A DNA stretch of 64,000 nucleotides from Shewanella sp. HN-41 (GCF_000217915.1 NZ_AFOZ01000014.1:186001-250000); one strand, 5' to 3'. Numbered from the stretch's first letter, positions 26,236 through 37,258 are shown. Notes: generated by a model from the sequence alone, not told the origin. A program made the numbers and translations.

Positions 26236-27198
26236 CTATGTTGGCTCGCTAAACAGCCCCATTTGGGTGCTGGTTTCCTCTGGTGTTTTAACGAGTAAAC
26301 TCAGTGCTGAGAGTTGAACTTGCTCTGCAATCTGCTCTCGCAGCTTTTGATATAGGCGAATGGCAAGTTCGGGGGCGGTTCGATTATCGGGAGTGTGGAT
26401 AAAAAGATAGGGTTCGCGGCCTTCGATGAGCCAGAGCGGCAATTGCTTCTGCCAATTGGCAAAGAAGACATCATTATTCTTGGGGAGTCCCGCGGTTTCT
26501 GCCTGTATGAGTCCTTGCTCTGTCACGTCAGTTTGTCCAATAAAACGTACTACGGGTGTATTCGCTGTGGCAATAGGATGTACAGGCAGTCGCGGTTTTT
26601 TCTTATGGGCATCGATGATGGCTTGATTGCTGGGAGGTAGGGCAAACAATGGACGACTATCCATAATGATACGATTGATACCCTTACCTATGAGGAGTCG
26701 ATTTAGTGCTCGTTCTGCATCACCCTTAGCAAAAAAAGCGGGATGTCTCACTTCTACACCGTAGTTGAGTCCCTGGGGAACTTGGTCTAAAAACTGTTTC
26801 AGTACAGGCAATTGTTCCGGCCCGAAGTGAGCGGGTAACTGTATTTTCCAAACTCCCGTTTTCTCTATCAGCGGCGCCATTACTCGAAAAAAATCATTGA
26901 GTTCTTGTCCGCAAAGTAAAAGCTGTTTTTGGTGGGTGATGGTCTGTGGCAGCTTAAAGGTAAAACGAAAACTCTCTGGGGTCGCACTGTGCCAATTCAA
27001 TACGGTTTGTTGGCTCGGTGTTGCGTAGAAACTGGTGTTGCCTTCAACGGTATTAAAAATGTCGGCATAGCGGGCAAGTCGATCGACCTGTTTGGTTTCG
27101 CGGCCATAAATACTGCCTTGCCAATGCTGATGCGACCACATGGCTAACCCAAGACGTAGACTTCCATGACGGTGTGAAGGCGGTACGAGTGGATTCAA
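26236..27198 (-). CDS. DUF72 (YecE-like) protein
   Basis: 320 residues of the DUF72 TIM-barrel-like family: LRLGLAMWSHQHWQGSIYG, FNTVEGNTSFYATPSQQTV, FRFTFKLPQTITHQ and VEVRHPAFF are typical. Biochemical function is unknown. The start is a TTG at 27198 with AAGGA at 8-nt spacing. Cytosolic, monocistronic. Confidence 0.85.
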   Translation of the reverse strand: MNPLVPPSHRHGSLRLGLAMWSHQHWQGSIYGRETKQVDRLARYADIFNTVEGNTSFYATPSQQTVLNWHSATPESFRFTFKLPQTITHQKQLLLCGQELNDFFRVMAPLIEKTGVWKIQLPAHFGPEQLPVLKQFLDQVPQGLNYGVEVRHPAFFAKGDAERALNRLLIGKGINRIIMDSRPLFALPPSNQAIIDAHKKKPRLPVHPIATANTPVVRFIGQTDVTEQGLIQAETAGLPKNNDVFFANWQKQLPLWLIEGREPYLFIHTPDNRTAPELAIRLYQKLREQIAEQVQLSALSLLVKTPEETSTQMGLFSEPT

Positions 27199-27605
27199 AT
27201 CGACATTCCTTTCACAATGCTGCGGGTTAGTCCCCGTATGATTTACTCAACTAATAATTGAGCGCTATTGTGCCTATATCCTTATATAGGCGTCAAATTT
27301 GTTGCAATTGCCTGTGTTAGTTCGATTTTATACTCAATCATCATGGATAAATTAGCTGGCTCGAAACGTCTATTCATCAATGTTGGTGATGGATAGAGGT
27401 TGAAAAATATCCTACTCTAATAGTGTGTTATTGTACGCTTAACATGCCTAATGGAATCGAGATAAGCCTATATCTACGGTATATTGTGTTGTTAGTTACT
27501 ACGTTGTGAGTGATTAAGTTTAAGTACAGTGCTAATGTTGATTTTTCATATGTTGACTCGTTTGCATTGCTTTTTTTTTGCAATGGATCTTGAGTGGAGA
27601 ACCGC
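27199..27605. other. 400-bp intergenic region
   Basis: Divergent promoters are expected here. I see no ORF or structured RNA, only AT-rich sequence with a T-run near 27572. Confidence 0.5.
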
Positions 27606-29027
27606 GTGAATAATGATGGTTACACATCCCTAAGTCATTTTATCGATCTTCTTTTGGATGCGATTTGTGTCGTCGATAAAACGGGACGATTTGAGTTTGT
27701 TAGCGCAGGTGCCGAGCGCATTTTTGGTTATACCCCTGAAGAAATGATTGGCATGCAGATGTTAGATCTGGTGTTGCCTGAAGATCGAGAGCGCACCCTT
27801 GCGACGGCGCAGGAGATCATGACGGGACGTTTTAAGGTGGATTTTGAGAACCGATACATCCGTAAAGATGGTTCAATTGTGGATATTCTCTGGTCCGCAC
27901 GATGGTCAGAGGCCTACCAGCAGCGAGTCGCCGTAGCCCGTGATATCACTAAGAGCAAGAATGCTGAACGTAGGCAGTCAGCCCTGTACGCGATCTCCGA
28001 GGCTGTGCATGTCGCTGAGAATTTACTCGCGCTCTATAGTCGCCTTCATCAAATCATGGCGAAACTCCTACCCGCGGCTAATTTTGCCATTGCACTCTAT
28101 GATCAAGATTTAAATGAATTAAGCTTTCCTTACCGGGTCTTGTCCGAAGAGTATGCGGAAGTCGATACCACAAGTTTTAACATTTTCACCGAGCAAGTGA
28201 TCCACAGTGCCGAGTCTTTACTGTTATGTCCCATCATGTTAAGTGGGGAGGACAGCGCCGCACAGTGTGAGTTTGATCATTGTAATATGAGCTGGCTTGG
28301 CGTACCGCTTAAGCTACAAAAGGGGGTGATAGGCGCACTGGTGATGCATAGCGATCCAAGGTCAGCCTCCTATACCCAACAAGATCGTGAGCTCGTTGAA
28401 TTTGTTTCGGCTCAAATTGCTTTTGCCATTGAACGTCGGCAGATGTTGGCTCGTTTAGAACATATCGCTCTGTACGATCAGTTAACCCATTTGCCAAACC
28501 GCGAGCTGTTTTACGATAGATTTCAGAAAGCATTGACTCTGGCCAACAGGGAGTCGAGCTACTTCTCTTTGCTTTACTTAGATTTAGATAAGTTTAAATG
28601 GGTCAACGATACCTATGGTCATAGTGTGGGCGATCTATTACTGCAAATCACCGCCCAGCGTATTCTCAGTTGTGTGAGGGAATCGGATACAGTGGCGCGT
28701 TTGGGTGGCGACGAATTTGTTATTTTGCTCGAGCGAGTGGATTCGGCTCAAAATACGCTATTAGTGGCGCAGAAAATACTACAAATGCTAAATCAACCAT
28801 TTGAGCTTGCCGAACAACAGATCCATATTTTACCCAGTATAGGTATTGCCCTATACCCAGAGCACGGTTTGGATGAGACACAACTACTTTCCTGTGCAGA
28901 TGCCGCCATGTATAAGGCGAAAAAGAATGGTGGAAATCGTATTGAGATGGGCTACCAAGGTTTAAGAACGGTACAAGTGGAATCTTTACCTCACCTCAAA
29001 ATTCAATTGATTGATAATAAAAAATGA
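27606..29027 (+). CDS. PAS-GAF-GGDEF diguanylate cyclase
   Basis: 473 residues, cytosolic. The PAS domain spans residues ~10-125 (AICVVDKTGRFEFVSAGAER), a GAF-like domain ~130-285, and the GGDEF domain ~300-460 with LTHLPNRELFYDRF and an intact RLGGDEFVILLE. An inhibitory I-site RESD lies five residues before GGDEF, so product feedback is expected. GTG 27606 follows GGAG at 6 nt; another GTG at 27594 is possible. It makes c-di-GMP in response to an unknown ligand or redox cue. Confidence 0.92.
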   Translation: MNNDGYTSLSHFIDLLLDAICVVDKTGRFEFVSAGAERIFGYTPEEMIGMQMLDLVLPEDRERTLATAQEIMTGRFKVDFENRYIRKDGSIVDILWSARWSEAYQQRVAVARDITKSKNAERRQSALYAISEAVHVAENLLALYSRLHQIMAKLLPAANFAIALYDQDLNELSFPYRVLSEEYAEVDTTSFNIFTEQVIHSAESLLLCPIMLSGEDSAAQCEFDHCNMSWLGVPLKLQKGVIGALVMHSDPRSASYTQQDRELVEFVSAQIAFAIERRQMLARLEHIALYDQLTHLPNRELFYDRFQKALTLANRESSYFSLLYLDLDKFKWVNDTYGHSVGDLLLQITAQRILSCVRESDTVARLGGDEFVILLERVDSAQNTLLVAQKILQMLNQPFELAEQQIHILPSIGIALYPEHGLDETQLLSCADAAMYKAKKNGGNRIEMGYQGLRTVQVESLPHLKIQLIDNKK

Positions 29028-29045
29028 TGTAACTTACCATCAATA

Positions 29046-29080
29046 AAATGCCCGATAATGTCAGCTTATCGGGCATTTTT
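29046..29080. terminator. bidirectional terminator
   Basis: AAATGCCCGATAA and TTATCGGGCATTT form a 13-bp stem with a T-run, between the convergent cyclase and chemoreceptor genes. Confidence 0.9.
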
Positions 29081-29117
29081 ATTTATGGCTGATAATCAAT
29101 TGATGGTTAGCCCAGTA

Positions 29118-31010
29118 CTACAGCTTAAAGCGGTTGACCTCTTGCTGCAGTGACGCCGCCAAATGGGCGAGTTCCTGAGCCTGTACCATAGACGTTTGGG
29201 CTTCGATAGAGAGATTTTCAGAGACCTCACGGATGGATTCGGTGTTGCGGTTGATCTCGCTGGTGACTGAGGTTTGTTCCTCCGCTGCGGTAGCAATTTG
29301 ACTCGCCATATCCGAAATATCATTAATGGCTTTGCTGATTTGCAATAGACTCTCACTGGCCGAATTGGCGTCGGCCACACTGGTTTCAGCCATTTCGTGA
29401 CTCTGGGTCATGGATTTAACCGCTTTACCTGCCGTTTGTTGTAGGGTCTCGATCATGGCTTGAATTTCTTGGGTTGATGAATGGGTGCGCTGTGACAATA
29501 CCCGCACTTCGTCGGCAACGACCGCAAAACCTCGGCCCTGTTCGCCAGCGCGAGCGGCTTCGATAGCTGCGTTTAGAGCCAATAGATTGGTCTGCTCGGC
29601 AATGCCGCTGATGGTCAGTAGAATGCTGTTGATTTTCTGCGAATGTTCGTTGAGTTCACCGATAATACGGCCAGCGGTTTCCACTTCATTGGCTAAATTA
29701 CGAATGGATTGCTGACTTTGCATAACTTGCTTTTGCCCGTGATTTGATAGACCTACGGCATTTTGCGCCGTTTGTGCCGTGTGCTCGGCATTGCTGGCAA
29801 TCTCCTCTGTCGCACTCGCCATTTCGGTAACAGCAGTGGCAACCATAGTCACTTCATCCTGTTGTACTTCAATGCGTTGGCTATTATCGGTTGCCGAAGC
29901 ACTACTGCCTTTCGCTTGGTATTCGAGCTGGCCTGCGATTTTGTGCATGCGAGAGATCATACCGTGGAGACGTTCGACAAAGCGGTTAAAACCTGAGGCC
30001 AGCATACCTATTTCATCGTGCTGATTGGCAGTATGAATACGTACCGTTAAATCACCATCCCCCTCGGCAATATCATTGAGCGCTTGGGCTACACGTTCCA
30101 GATCTCTGAATTGGATTTTGAAAATGGCAACCAGAATCAAACCAAACAGGAACAACAGAGCGGCACCAACGGCGGACATCCACCATGCCAAATTAGTCGC
30201 TTGGGACATGATCTCCCGTTTATCCATAACGAAAATGAGCGCCCAGTCAGTTGAGGGGATGGCAGCGACATAGACTAATTTCGTCGTACCATCGAGATCT
30301 CGCTCCTCTATGCTATTGGCATTAGTGCGTTGGGATAACCAGCTGGTGGTGAAATCGCCGTCAATTTTATTGAGTTGTTGGTTATTGAGTTGGCTATCGG
30401 GGTGGCTGATGATAAGGCCTGCCCTATCAACCATTAAGGCGTAACCTTTGCCCGGTACGAGAAGGCGCTGCACCGCATCGGTTAGTTGATCTATGGTTAA
30501 GTTTGCCGCTGTAACCCCAAAGAGTTGCCCTGATACCATCACAGGCTCCGCTATGGTGACGACTTGTTTTTTTAAGGTCGCGCTGACATAGGGGGCCGTC
30601 ATTATCATCGCATTGGCGGCCTTAGCATCCATATACCAAGGGCGTACCCTAGGGTCATAGTTTGCGGTATTGAGCGATGGATCTTGGCGGTACATATTGC
30701 CTTGTTCATCACCGAAATACGTCAGAGCAAAGCCCATAGTATTGTGGGCCTGGAGTAAATATGGGGTCACTTGCACGGAAGGATCGGCCTCTATGGTCTT
30801 TTTGAGGCTGGTGATGGCGGTTTTTCGATCCTGCATCCATAGGCCAATACCTTGAGCAAAGGTATTGGCAAGCTGATCAATTTCATGCTGGGTATTTTCT
30901 AATGCATTATTTCTGATGAAATAGCTGGAGATGCTTACCAAAACCGCAACGGTAATAAGTACGGCCAGGAGACTGCTTAATAATAAGCGGGTTTTGAGAG
31001 TGGATCGCAT
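29118..31010 (-). CDS. methyl-accepting chemotaxis protein, dCache-type sensor
   Basis: 630 residues. An N-terminal membrane helix (~8-28) and a second (~280-302) bracket a periplasmic double-Cache domain ([16 protein letters not shown] is the Cache signature). A HAMP domain and the cytoplasmic signalling hairpin follow, with the conserved tip [17 protein letters not shown]. dCache receptors often bind amino acids or organic acids; the ligand is unknown. Monocistronic. Confidence 0.93.
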   Translation of the reverse strand: MRSTLKTRLLLSSLLAVLITVAVLVSISSYFIRNNALENTQHEIDQLANTFAQGIGLWMQDRKTAITSLKKTIEADPSVQVTPYLLQAHNTMGFALTYFGDEQGNMYRQDPSLNTANYDPRVRPWYMDAKAANAMIMTAPYVSATLKKQVVTIAEPVMVSGQLFGVTAANLTIDQLTDAVQRLLVPGKGYALMVDRAGLIISHPDSQLNNQQLNKIDGDFTTSWLSQRTNANSIEERDLDGTTKLVYVAAIPSTDWALIFVMDKREIMSQATNLAWWMSAVGAALLFLFGLILVAIFKIQFRDLERVAQALNDIAEGDGDLTVRIHTANQHDEIGMLASGFNRFVERLHGMISRMHKIAGQLEYQAKGSSASATDNSQRIEVQQDEVTMVATAVTEMASATEEIASNAEHTAQTAQNAVGLSNHGQKQVMQSQQSIRNLANEVETAGRIIGELNEHSQKINSILLTISGIAEQTNLLALNAAIEAARAGEQGRGFAVVADEVRVLSQRTHSSTQEIQAMIETLQQTAGKAVKSMTQSHEMAETSVADANSASESLLQISKAINDISDMASQIATAAEEQTSVTSEINRNTESIREVSENLSIEAQTSMVQAQELAHLAASLQQEVNRFKL

Positions 31011-31449
31011 TATCTATTCCTCTATATTCCGTTGGCGCTTAAAGTTACTTTAGTATAGCGGCTATAGGTGATAAAACATGGTGAGGTCATCATTATTTAC
31101 CGTTTGAGTAACGGTTTGATATCCATAAAGAATGGCACTAAATATTAATAGGTTCTATTGGAATGGTTAACAAATGCAGTGACTAAATAAAATTCTAAAT
31201 CTTGAGAATAAACCGATAATGCTAGTATTTAATCCCGCTCAAATACTCTGAATGATTTCCCATTATTGCGTATGGGTAGTGGTAAAGTGGGATGCTAATG
31301 AAAGGGAAATCCCCTGTTTTTGAGGACACAAGTTTTACTCTGTGTTTTTATGGCCATCAAAGCTGCTATATAAAAAACTATTGCTATACCAAAGCATGGG
31401 CCTTAACTAAAGGCGTGATTATTTAGCATGATATTTCCTTATGGGTATA
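31011..31449. other. intergenic region without visible gene
   Basis: About 440 bp between two minus-strand genes, AT-rich, presumably holding the chemoreceptor promoter. Nothing else is recognised. Confidence 0.5.
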
Positions 31450-31475
31450 AAAAGAGGCTCCTAGGAGCCCCTTAC
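31450..31475 (-). terminator. terminator of the M1 aminopeptidase gene
   Basis: A perfect 14-bp palindrome GGCTCCTAGGAGCC followed, on the minus strand, by TCTTTTT. Confidence 0.8.
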
Positions 31476-31494
31476 AGTGATTTTTATATAAAAA

Positions 31495-34128
31495 TCAATG
31501 AGTCATTTTATTCTTGATCAACACACAACGTTGCTCTGCTTGCCGGGTTTCGAGCAGGGCTCGGCGCCCGAGATTGGAGAGCCCTGTCTGAGTATCTAGT
31601 ACTTTATCCAATGCGGCAATACTCGTGTAATTACAGTCAGTTGGGATTAAGTTTTTGCTATAGCTACGCATAAACACGGGTCCCTTTTTATCCATATCCA
31701 CTAAGCTGGCTAAACGTTCTTCTGCGGTTGCAGCATTTAATAGTTTTTGCTCAGCTGGGTATAAATGCTCCATTACAATTCGCTGTTTCGCAAATGGTAG
31801 GGTGTCTGAATGAACTTTGCTCAACCAACGGCGTTTAGCCGTCGCTTCAGGACGGATAACCTGAGCCGCGAGGGCCGCTTTTTCACCCGAGTCTGAGTTA
31901 TCCTTTGTCGCTTCTTTGGTTAAGCGTTGTTGGGCATTAGGAAAATCATAACGATTGAGTTGGGTTATGATTGTCCAGCGTAGATCTTGATCTAGCGTTA
32001 GGCCTTTTATTTTTGAGGTGCCATCTAAAAGTTGTGCCAGGTGGCGCAGACTATCGCGATCGCTCGCTAGCTGTATATAGGCGTTAAACCAACGACGCTG
32101 AAAGTCACTATCATCTTTGCTTTCCATGGTTTTTCTCAGGCTCATTTGCGCTAACCCTTTCACCGCATTCTCGGCATAGTTTTGCTGGATAGGGGCGATT
32201 TGCGCTAAATATTCTTTTGAGCGCAGCAGGCTTGAGATAATTTGACCTACGACAGTGTAATCCGTCTCCGCTGGTGCGTTGACAAACACTGTGCTCAAGT
32301 ATTGATCTAAGCTCAAGTTACCTTCACGTACGCTATCCCACAGGCTTTGCCACAGCATAGAACGCAGCAAAGGATCGGACACGTTACTGAGTTCTTGCTT
32401 GGCAGTAGCAAAGGACTTGTCATCTAACTCTACCTTTACAAAGCCCCAGTCATCATAGTTTGGATACACTAAATCTGGGCAACGCTCGCCGACTAGCTGT
32501 TTGACTTCGGTACGTTCACCCTTGTAAGTCACAGGTACTGTGATGTCATTTCTTAAATCGAAGCGGCCCTGGGTGAATAGGGCTATCTGCACCTTTTGCT
32601 CGCGCAGCGTGGGTAACTCTGTGCTTGCGGGGAGTTGCAATAGGCTAAACTCGCTGATGCGATTACCTTCGCAGCGATATTCTGCTTTGATGGTGTTAAC
32701 CCCGGCACTGTAGAGCCATTCCTGAGTCCATACCTTTAAGTCGCGCCCAGCCGCCTGGCCTAAGCTATTGATAAAATCGTCTAGTTCGGCATTTTGATAA
32801 CTGTACTGTTTTAAGTAATTGCTGACACCGCGGCGGAACACCATATCACCTAGCAGGTGGCGCAGTTGTTTCAGTGTCGAGGCTCCCTTTTGATAGGTAA
32901 TCGCATCGATATTATCGAAGGCATTTTGCGTCGTTGCGACGGGGACTTCAATCGGGTGAGTGGTGACTAAACTGTCCTGTTCATAGGCTCTTTGCTTGCC
33001 TTGGGCATAAAAACTGCGCCAGGCATTGGTAAATTCGGTGGCTTCTTGGGTCGCAAGTGTTCCCATAAAGGAAGCAAAGCTTTCATTTAACCAGAGGCCG
33101 TTCCACCATTTCATCGTGACGAGATCGCCAAACCATTGATGCGCCATTTCGTGCATGATAACGCCTGCGAGGCTTTGCTTTTGTTCTGCCGTCATGGCCG
33201 CTTTATGGAGGAAATGATCCTCCGCAAAGGTCACTGCCCCGGCATTTTCCATCGCTCCGTAGAGAAAATCAGGCACCAGAATTTGATCATATTTCTTGAA
33301 GGGGTAGGGGATGCCAAAATAGTTATCAAAGAAGGTTAAACCTTGTTTTGTATAGGTAAACCAGTCCTGTGGTGTCACTTGACTGGCGACAGACTCCCGT
33401 GCAAATAAGCGCATTGGATAGCGGCCGGAGTTATCTTGCCACATATGGTAAGGCCCCGCATGCATCGAGAAGTTATAGGGACTTAATTTAGGTGTTTGTG
33501 GAAACTCCCAGCGATTAAAAGCTCCCACTGCGGTGATATTGGTTTCTCGCATCGCACTGATCACTTGCCAGTCCTTTGGGGCGGTTACTGTAATTTGATA
33601 GTTGGCCTTAATATCGGGTTGGTCAAATACGGCAAACATCTGCTGCGCGGCGGCGGGTTCGAAATGGGAATAGAGGTACACCTTACCATCGACGGGATCT
33701 TGGAAACGGTGTAAGCCTTCACCATTGGTGCTGTGGGCGCGGGTAAACAGGACTTCGACCGTGTTTTCACCCGAGGTGAGTAAACGGGTATTTAAGCTGA
33801 TATAGGCGCCATTATAATTAGGATAAACGGCTGTGCCATTGATTATAAAACGTTTTATTTGCGCTTTATTTAAATCTAAGCTCAGTTGTTTTGGCACTTC
33901 ACTTAAGTTGAAGGTCACCTTAGTGCTTGCAGTGAACTCGGCTTCGCCCGTCAGTTGAAAATCCAGTGCATAGTGAACGTCGGAAACGAATTGGGAACGC
34001 AGACTCGCCTGATATTGGCTGATATAAGGGCTGGCATCCCTTGGCCCAGTATTGAGTGTGCTTTGGGTGGCACATGACATTAATGCAGAGCAGGTTAGGG
34101 CGATCAGGCTAGCTTTAAACAAGTTCAC
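31495..34128 (-). CDS. M1 family aminopeptidase lipoprotein
   Basis: 877 residues. Lipobox LMSC (Cys19) makes it membrane-anchored, unlike cytosolic PepN. GAMENAG (exopeptidase motif) and the zinc site HEMAHQWFGD with the downstream NESFASF Glu show an active gluzincin. Length and layout match aminopeptidase N. It probably trims N-terminal residues from peptides in the periplasm. The start is a GTG with AGGA upstream. Confidence 0.92.
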   Translation of the reverse strand: MNLFKASLIALTCSALMSCATQSTLNTGPRDASPYISQYQASLRSQFVSDVHYALDFQLTGEAEFTASTKVTFNLSEVPKQLSLDLNKAQIKRFIINGTAVYPNYNGAYISLNTRLLTSGENTVEVLFTRAHSTNGEGLHRFQDPVDGKVYLYSHFEPAAAQQMFAVFDQPDIKANYQITVTAPKDWQVISAMRETNITAVGAFNRWEFPQTPKLSPYNFSMHAGPYHMWQDNSGRYPMRLFARESVASQVTPQDWFTYTKQGLTFFDNYFGIPYPFKKYDQILVPDFLYGAMENAGAVTFAEDHFLHKAAMTAEQKQSLAGVIMHEMAHQWFGDLVTMKWWNGLWLNESFASFMGTLATQEATEFTNAWRSFYAQGKQRAYEQDSLVTTHPIEVPVATTQNAFDNIDAITYQKGASTLKQLRHLLGDMVFRRGVSNYLKQYSYQNAELDDFINSLGQAAGRDLKVWTQEWLYSAGVNTIKAEYRCEGNRISEFSLLQLPASTELPTLREQKVQIALFTQGRFDLRNDITVPVTYKGERTEVKQLVGERCPDLVYPNYDDWGFVKVELDDKSFATAKQELSNVSDPLLRSMLWQSLWDSVREGNLSLDQYLSTVFVNAPAETDYTVVGQIISSLLRSKEYLAQIAPIQQNYAENAVKGLAQMSLRKTMESKDDSDFQRRWFNAYIQLASDRDSLRHLAQLLDGTSKIKGLTLDQDLRWTIITQLNRYDFPNAQQRLTKEATKDNSDSGEKAALAAQVIRPEATAKRRWLSKVHSDTLPFAKQRIVMEHLYPAEQKLLNAATAEERLASLVDMDKKGPVFMRSYSKNLIPTDCNYTSIAALDKVLDTQTGLSNLGRRALLETRQAEQRCVLIKNKMTH

Positions 34129-34310
34129 AACTTAAATCCTTCGACGATTCGTTATCTTTTCTGCGCTGATTTCGGCATGAATCTAGCCTACTGGGCTGGC
34201 CGTGCTGACATCACCCCAAGGTTAAGGTTGAGCCCAATTGTGGCATCATTGCAGTGTATTTTGGGGCAGTACACTACCTTATTTACCTTGGATAACCAAT
34301 GTTAAAAATG

Positions 34311-34338
34311 TAAAAAAAAGCCAGCAATGATGCTGGCT
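34311..34338 (-). terminator. terminator of lpoB operon
   Basis: GCCAGCA-TCAT-TGCTGGC followed by eight T when read on the minus strand, ~45 bp after the lpoB stop. Confidence 0.88.
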
Positions 34339-34379
34339 TCTACTGGATGATAGGGCACTGCTTGTTCCCTGTGCAGTAA

Positions 34380-34973
34380 TTACATACCTAAGAAAGACTT
34401 AGACTTAGTCTTACGGATTTCTTTTTCATCAGACCATTCGATCAGGCCCGTTTCTAAATCCATTAGACGCATGGTCATCTTGTAGTAAACATCTTTGGTG
34501 CTGCCATCTTGTTTTACTATGCTAGACAGGTTGCCATAGAGCATATATTGGGCGCCAATTTGACGACCAAACTTGATGGCAGTTGATGGGTCAACCATGC
34601 CCGTGTTGTTTTGATAATCCAGCTGCTTACGCACCGAATCGACCTTGGTCATATCGATAAAACGGAACTTGCCAGAGCGTAACAGCTTATTGCTGATGGA
34701 GTCTGTCACTGACTCAGTATCAATATGTTCTGAGGTTTTGTTTTTAATGCTATCGACAAATAAAATCGGACGATTATTTGCAGTCATCGCTACGATCGGC
34801 GGGAAAGTCATCATGCTATCCACCATCTTAGCGGCGATGGCTTGCAGATCCGTTGAGCCAAAGTTTTCGTTGACGGTTTCAACTTCGGTGGCATCACCAT
34901 ATTCGACTTTAGATTGACATGCAGCCAGACCCATTACGGCAGCCAGCACAAAAATCAGTTTAAATTGTTTCAT
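34380..34973 (-). CDS. lpoB: penicillin-binding protein activator LpoB
   Basis: 197 residues. Lipoprotein signal with LAAC (Cys19 from ATG 34973). The mature part (PPIVAMTANNRPILFVDSIKN, SGKFRFIDM, KFGRQIGAQYMLYGNLSSI, GLIEWSDEKEIRK) matches LpoB, the outer-membrane lipoprotein that activates PBP1b peptidoglycan synthesis. GGA precedes the ATG; a second ATG at 34985 is in frame. It lies downstream of a COG3014 lipoprotein gene and is likely cotranscribed. Confidence 0.92.
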   Translation of the reverse strand: MKQFKLIFVLAAVMGLAACQSKVEYGDATEVETVNENFGSTDLQAIAAKMVDSMMTFPPIVAMTANNRPILFVDSIKNKTSEHIDTESVTDSISNKLLRSGKFRFIDMTKVDSVRKQLDYQNNTGMVDPSTAIKFGRQIGAQYMLYGNLSSIVKQDGSTKDVYYKMTMRLMDLETGLIEWSDEKEIRKTKSKSFLGM

Positions 34974-35034
34974 AGTCAGTTCCATTTTGTGATTGTAAAA
35001 ACTTAAGACACTCGTTTTATCCCAACATTCACCG

Positions 35035-36438
35035 CTAGATGATTATTGAATAAATCCGAGTGTAATTACCAGTATCAATTGCCCAGACTAAGGTGGTTTT
35101 GCCTGCTGCAACGTCAATTTTGGCTGGTGGAGCCTTATCCAACTGCAAAGTATATTCCCCCGGATTGAGATAACGTCTGCCTATTTGTGCCTGTTTAGGC
35201 AGTGTTAGCCAACTGCGGCGATCCGCCTGTTCGCTGACAACGTTAAAAATCTGCATGGCTATACTGCCAATATCGGCGGCATTGTTGCCAGGCTTACCGC
35301 TTTTTTCGACCTGATAGGCCATTTCTGATTTGGCATATACCCGCGCGACTTGGCGGACCAAGGTGCCGGGTAAATCTTCCTTCAGTGCAGTAATGGCTAA
35401 GGCATCGATATTGGCAATAGGTTCGGTTTTCAGCACTGTGCCTAACCCTTGTACTTGGGTCTCCTGCACAAAAGTATTGTTTGGCCCATAGGTCGCCAGC
35501 GAAACGGTTTGCCAGTTACCGTGTATGGTAAATGGCACTGTAAGTGCTTGCTTCTCGGGTACAAAACCACGCTCGACCATTAAAATAACTTGGCCCTCAG
35601 CCGCCTCGGGGAGCTTGGCATCACCCCAGCGCTTTTTAAACTCATCGTACTGTGGCATACCGAGCTGTTTGGCAAGGCGGACTAAATCCTGTTGCAGATA
35701 GGTGTTGTCAGGGGTGATTTGTGCCGCTTTGCGGTAATCAATAAAGGCATCGTTTGGCTCGCCGAGCACTTCATGCAGTACGCCCGTGGTGTAATAACTG
35801 TAGGCATTTAAGAAAGAGCTGGTCACAGTGCCAGCCGCCTGGCCGAGTTTACTCACTTCGGCATCGACAGTGCCATTGGCCATGGCTTGTACTGACTTTT
35901 GCGACTTTTGATAGCGTTCCTGTTCAGAGCTTTGCAGCTCGTTACTGCGGCGGACTTCGACGAGCGCCCCCTGATAATCCCCACCGAACAAGTAATTCAG
36001 TGCTTGATATTGATGCAGCATAATCCGCTCATATCCAGGTCCGCGGTAGGGAATCGCGTTGTCGTTTAACACTAAGCTACTGGCTGTTGCGCCAACATCG
36101 CTGGCGCTGATTTTGGCTTTATCGTCAAAGGCGGTATAGGCGGCTACGGCTTGTTGATAGTATTGTTTGCTGCTAGCAAAATCGCCGGCGACTTGGGCAA
36201 TACGGCCCGCTTCTTGGGCGTAGAGTAAACCATCGTTGCCTTGAATATTGCTCGCCAGTTTATCTATGCCTGCCAAGGGGGTTGCAGTGTTTAGCCCTTG
36301 TTTAATGGGGGCAATTTGCGAGGGATAATTGATAAAAATACTGTTATAGGCACAACCGCTGGTTCCTAATGTGAAGCCGATAATTAAGGTGCAGGTAATG
36401 GCCGATTTTACCAAAGAATTGCTGAAGGTCGTTTTCAT
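35035..36438 (-). CDS. COG3014 family lipoprotein, TPR-like
   Basis: 467 residues. Signal peptide with lipobox TSGC (Cys29). The N-terminal half is helical and TPR-like (YAQEAGRIAQVAGDFASSKQ, EVLGEPNDAFIDYRKAAQI). The C-terminal half is beta-rich. This family is regularly found beside lpoB, suggesting a role with cell-wall synthesis proteins. Its ATG overlaps the stop of the upstream deformylase gene by 4 bp (ATGA). Exact function unknown. Confidence 0.82.
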   Translation of the reverse strand: MKTTFSNSLVKSAITCTLIIGFTLGTSGCAYNSIFINYPSQIAPIKQGLNTATPLAGIDKLASNIQGNDGLLYAQEAGRIAQVAGDFASSKQYYQQAVAAYTAFDDKAKISASDVGATASSLVLNDNAIPYRGPGYERIMLHQYQALNYLFGGDYQGALVEVRRSNELQSSEQERYQKSQKSVQAMANGTVDAEVSKLGQAAGTVTSSFLNAYSYYTTGVLHEVLGEPNDAFIDYRKAAQITPDNTYLQQDLVRLAKQLGMPQYDEFKKRWGDAKLPEAAEGQVILMVERGFVPEKQALTVPFTIHGNWQTVSLATYGPNNTFVQETQVQGLGTVLKTEPIANIDALAITALKEDLPGTLVRQVARVYAKSEMAYQVEKSGKPGNNAADIGSIAMQIFNVVSEQADRRSWLTLPKQAQIGRRYLNPGEYTLQLDKAPPAKIDVAAGKTTLVWAIDTGNYTRIYSIII

Positions 36439-36983
36439 GCTCGAGGATTGCCTTCTTGATGGATATGCTGTTTTTGCTCCGGCATTTGTGAACGCTCTAA
36501 TAGGGTAATGCCTTGTAAATGGTCGAATTCATGTTGGAAGATCCGTGCAATAAATCCTGATAATTCAGTCTGCTGCCATTCACCCTGTAAATTTTGATAA
36601 CGCACTTCGATCGTCTGGTGTCGAAGAATGTTAAATCTTTGTCCCGGTACTGACAGGCAACCTTCTTCGCCTGCGGTGAGGCCAGCCGATACGCTTAATA
36701 TTTGTGGATTTACGACCACAAGGGGGGCCATATACGGGGCGTCAGGATAACGCTTGTTAGGGCGCGAGGCCATAATAAACAGGGCTAAAGGGCTATACAC
36801 TTGGGGGGCTGCAATACCAACACCCTTGGCGGCCTCCATGGTGACTGACATTTGCTTGGCTAAATGAGAGAGTTCGGTATCGAATCGACGCACTTGGATG
36901 GCGACTTGCCTTAAGATGGCATCGCCAACGACGGCAATGGCCAATGGTGGTGGCGTTTTTTCTAACATATCATCTCTAAACAT
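36435..36983 (-). CDS. def: peptide deformylase
   Basis: 182 residues with all three deformylase motifs: GVGIAAPQ, EGCLS (Cys metal ligand) and QHEFDHLQG (two His ligands and catalytic Glu). It removes the formyl group from nascent N-terminal Met. Its place in an operon with lipoprotein genes rather than with fmt suggests a secondary paralogue (inference). The start may be ATG 36983 or 36968. Confidence 0.92.
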   Translation of the reverse strand: MFRDDMLEKTPPPLAIAVVGDAILRQVAIQVRRFDTELSHLAKQMSVTMEAAKGVGIAAPQVYSPLALFIMASRPNKRYPDAPYMAPLVVVNPQILSVSAGLTAGEEGCLSVPGQRFNILRHQTIEVRYQNLQGEWQQTELSGFIARIFQHEFDHLQGITLLERSQMPEQKQHIHQEGNPRA

Positions 36984-37036
36984 CGCATTCCCTGGATATT
37001 TATTGGCTATAGTTTCGTTAACGGACTCAGTTGCAA

Positions 37037-37249
37037 TCAGTAATGCGGCGGTGGCGTTTCTTCTGCTTGAGTCGCCATATTACTCGGCTCTATCGCCTGT
37101 AACTTACCGACTAATAATTGGATCTGGTGTTGCTGATGAGCCACGAGCCGATTCAGTTTTATCACTTCTTGGTTTAGCTCTTCGACCGTGAGCTCCTGAA
37201 AAGCCAATTTCGTTTGTAGCTCTTCAATCTGTGTTTGTACGCCTTGCAT
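37037..37249 (-). CDS. slyX: SlyX protein
   Basis: 70 residues, almost all a coiled coil with heptads of Leu/Val ([40 protein letters not shown]) and the family's characteristic PPPHY end. Role unknown. It starts 9 bp after the stop of the WD40 gene and may be cotranscribed. Confidence 0.92.
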   Translation of the reverse strand: MQGVQTQIEELQTKLAFQELTVEELNQEVIKLNRLVAHQQHQIQLLVGKLQAIEPSNMATQAEETPPPHY

Positions 37250-37258
37250 GACTAACCT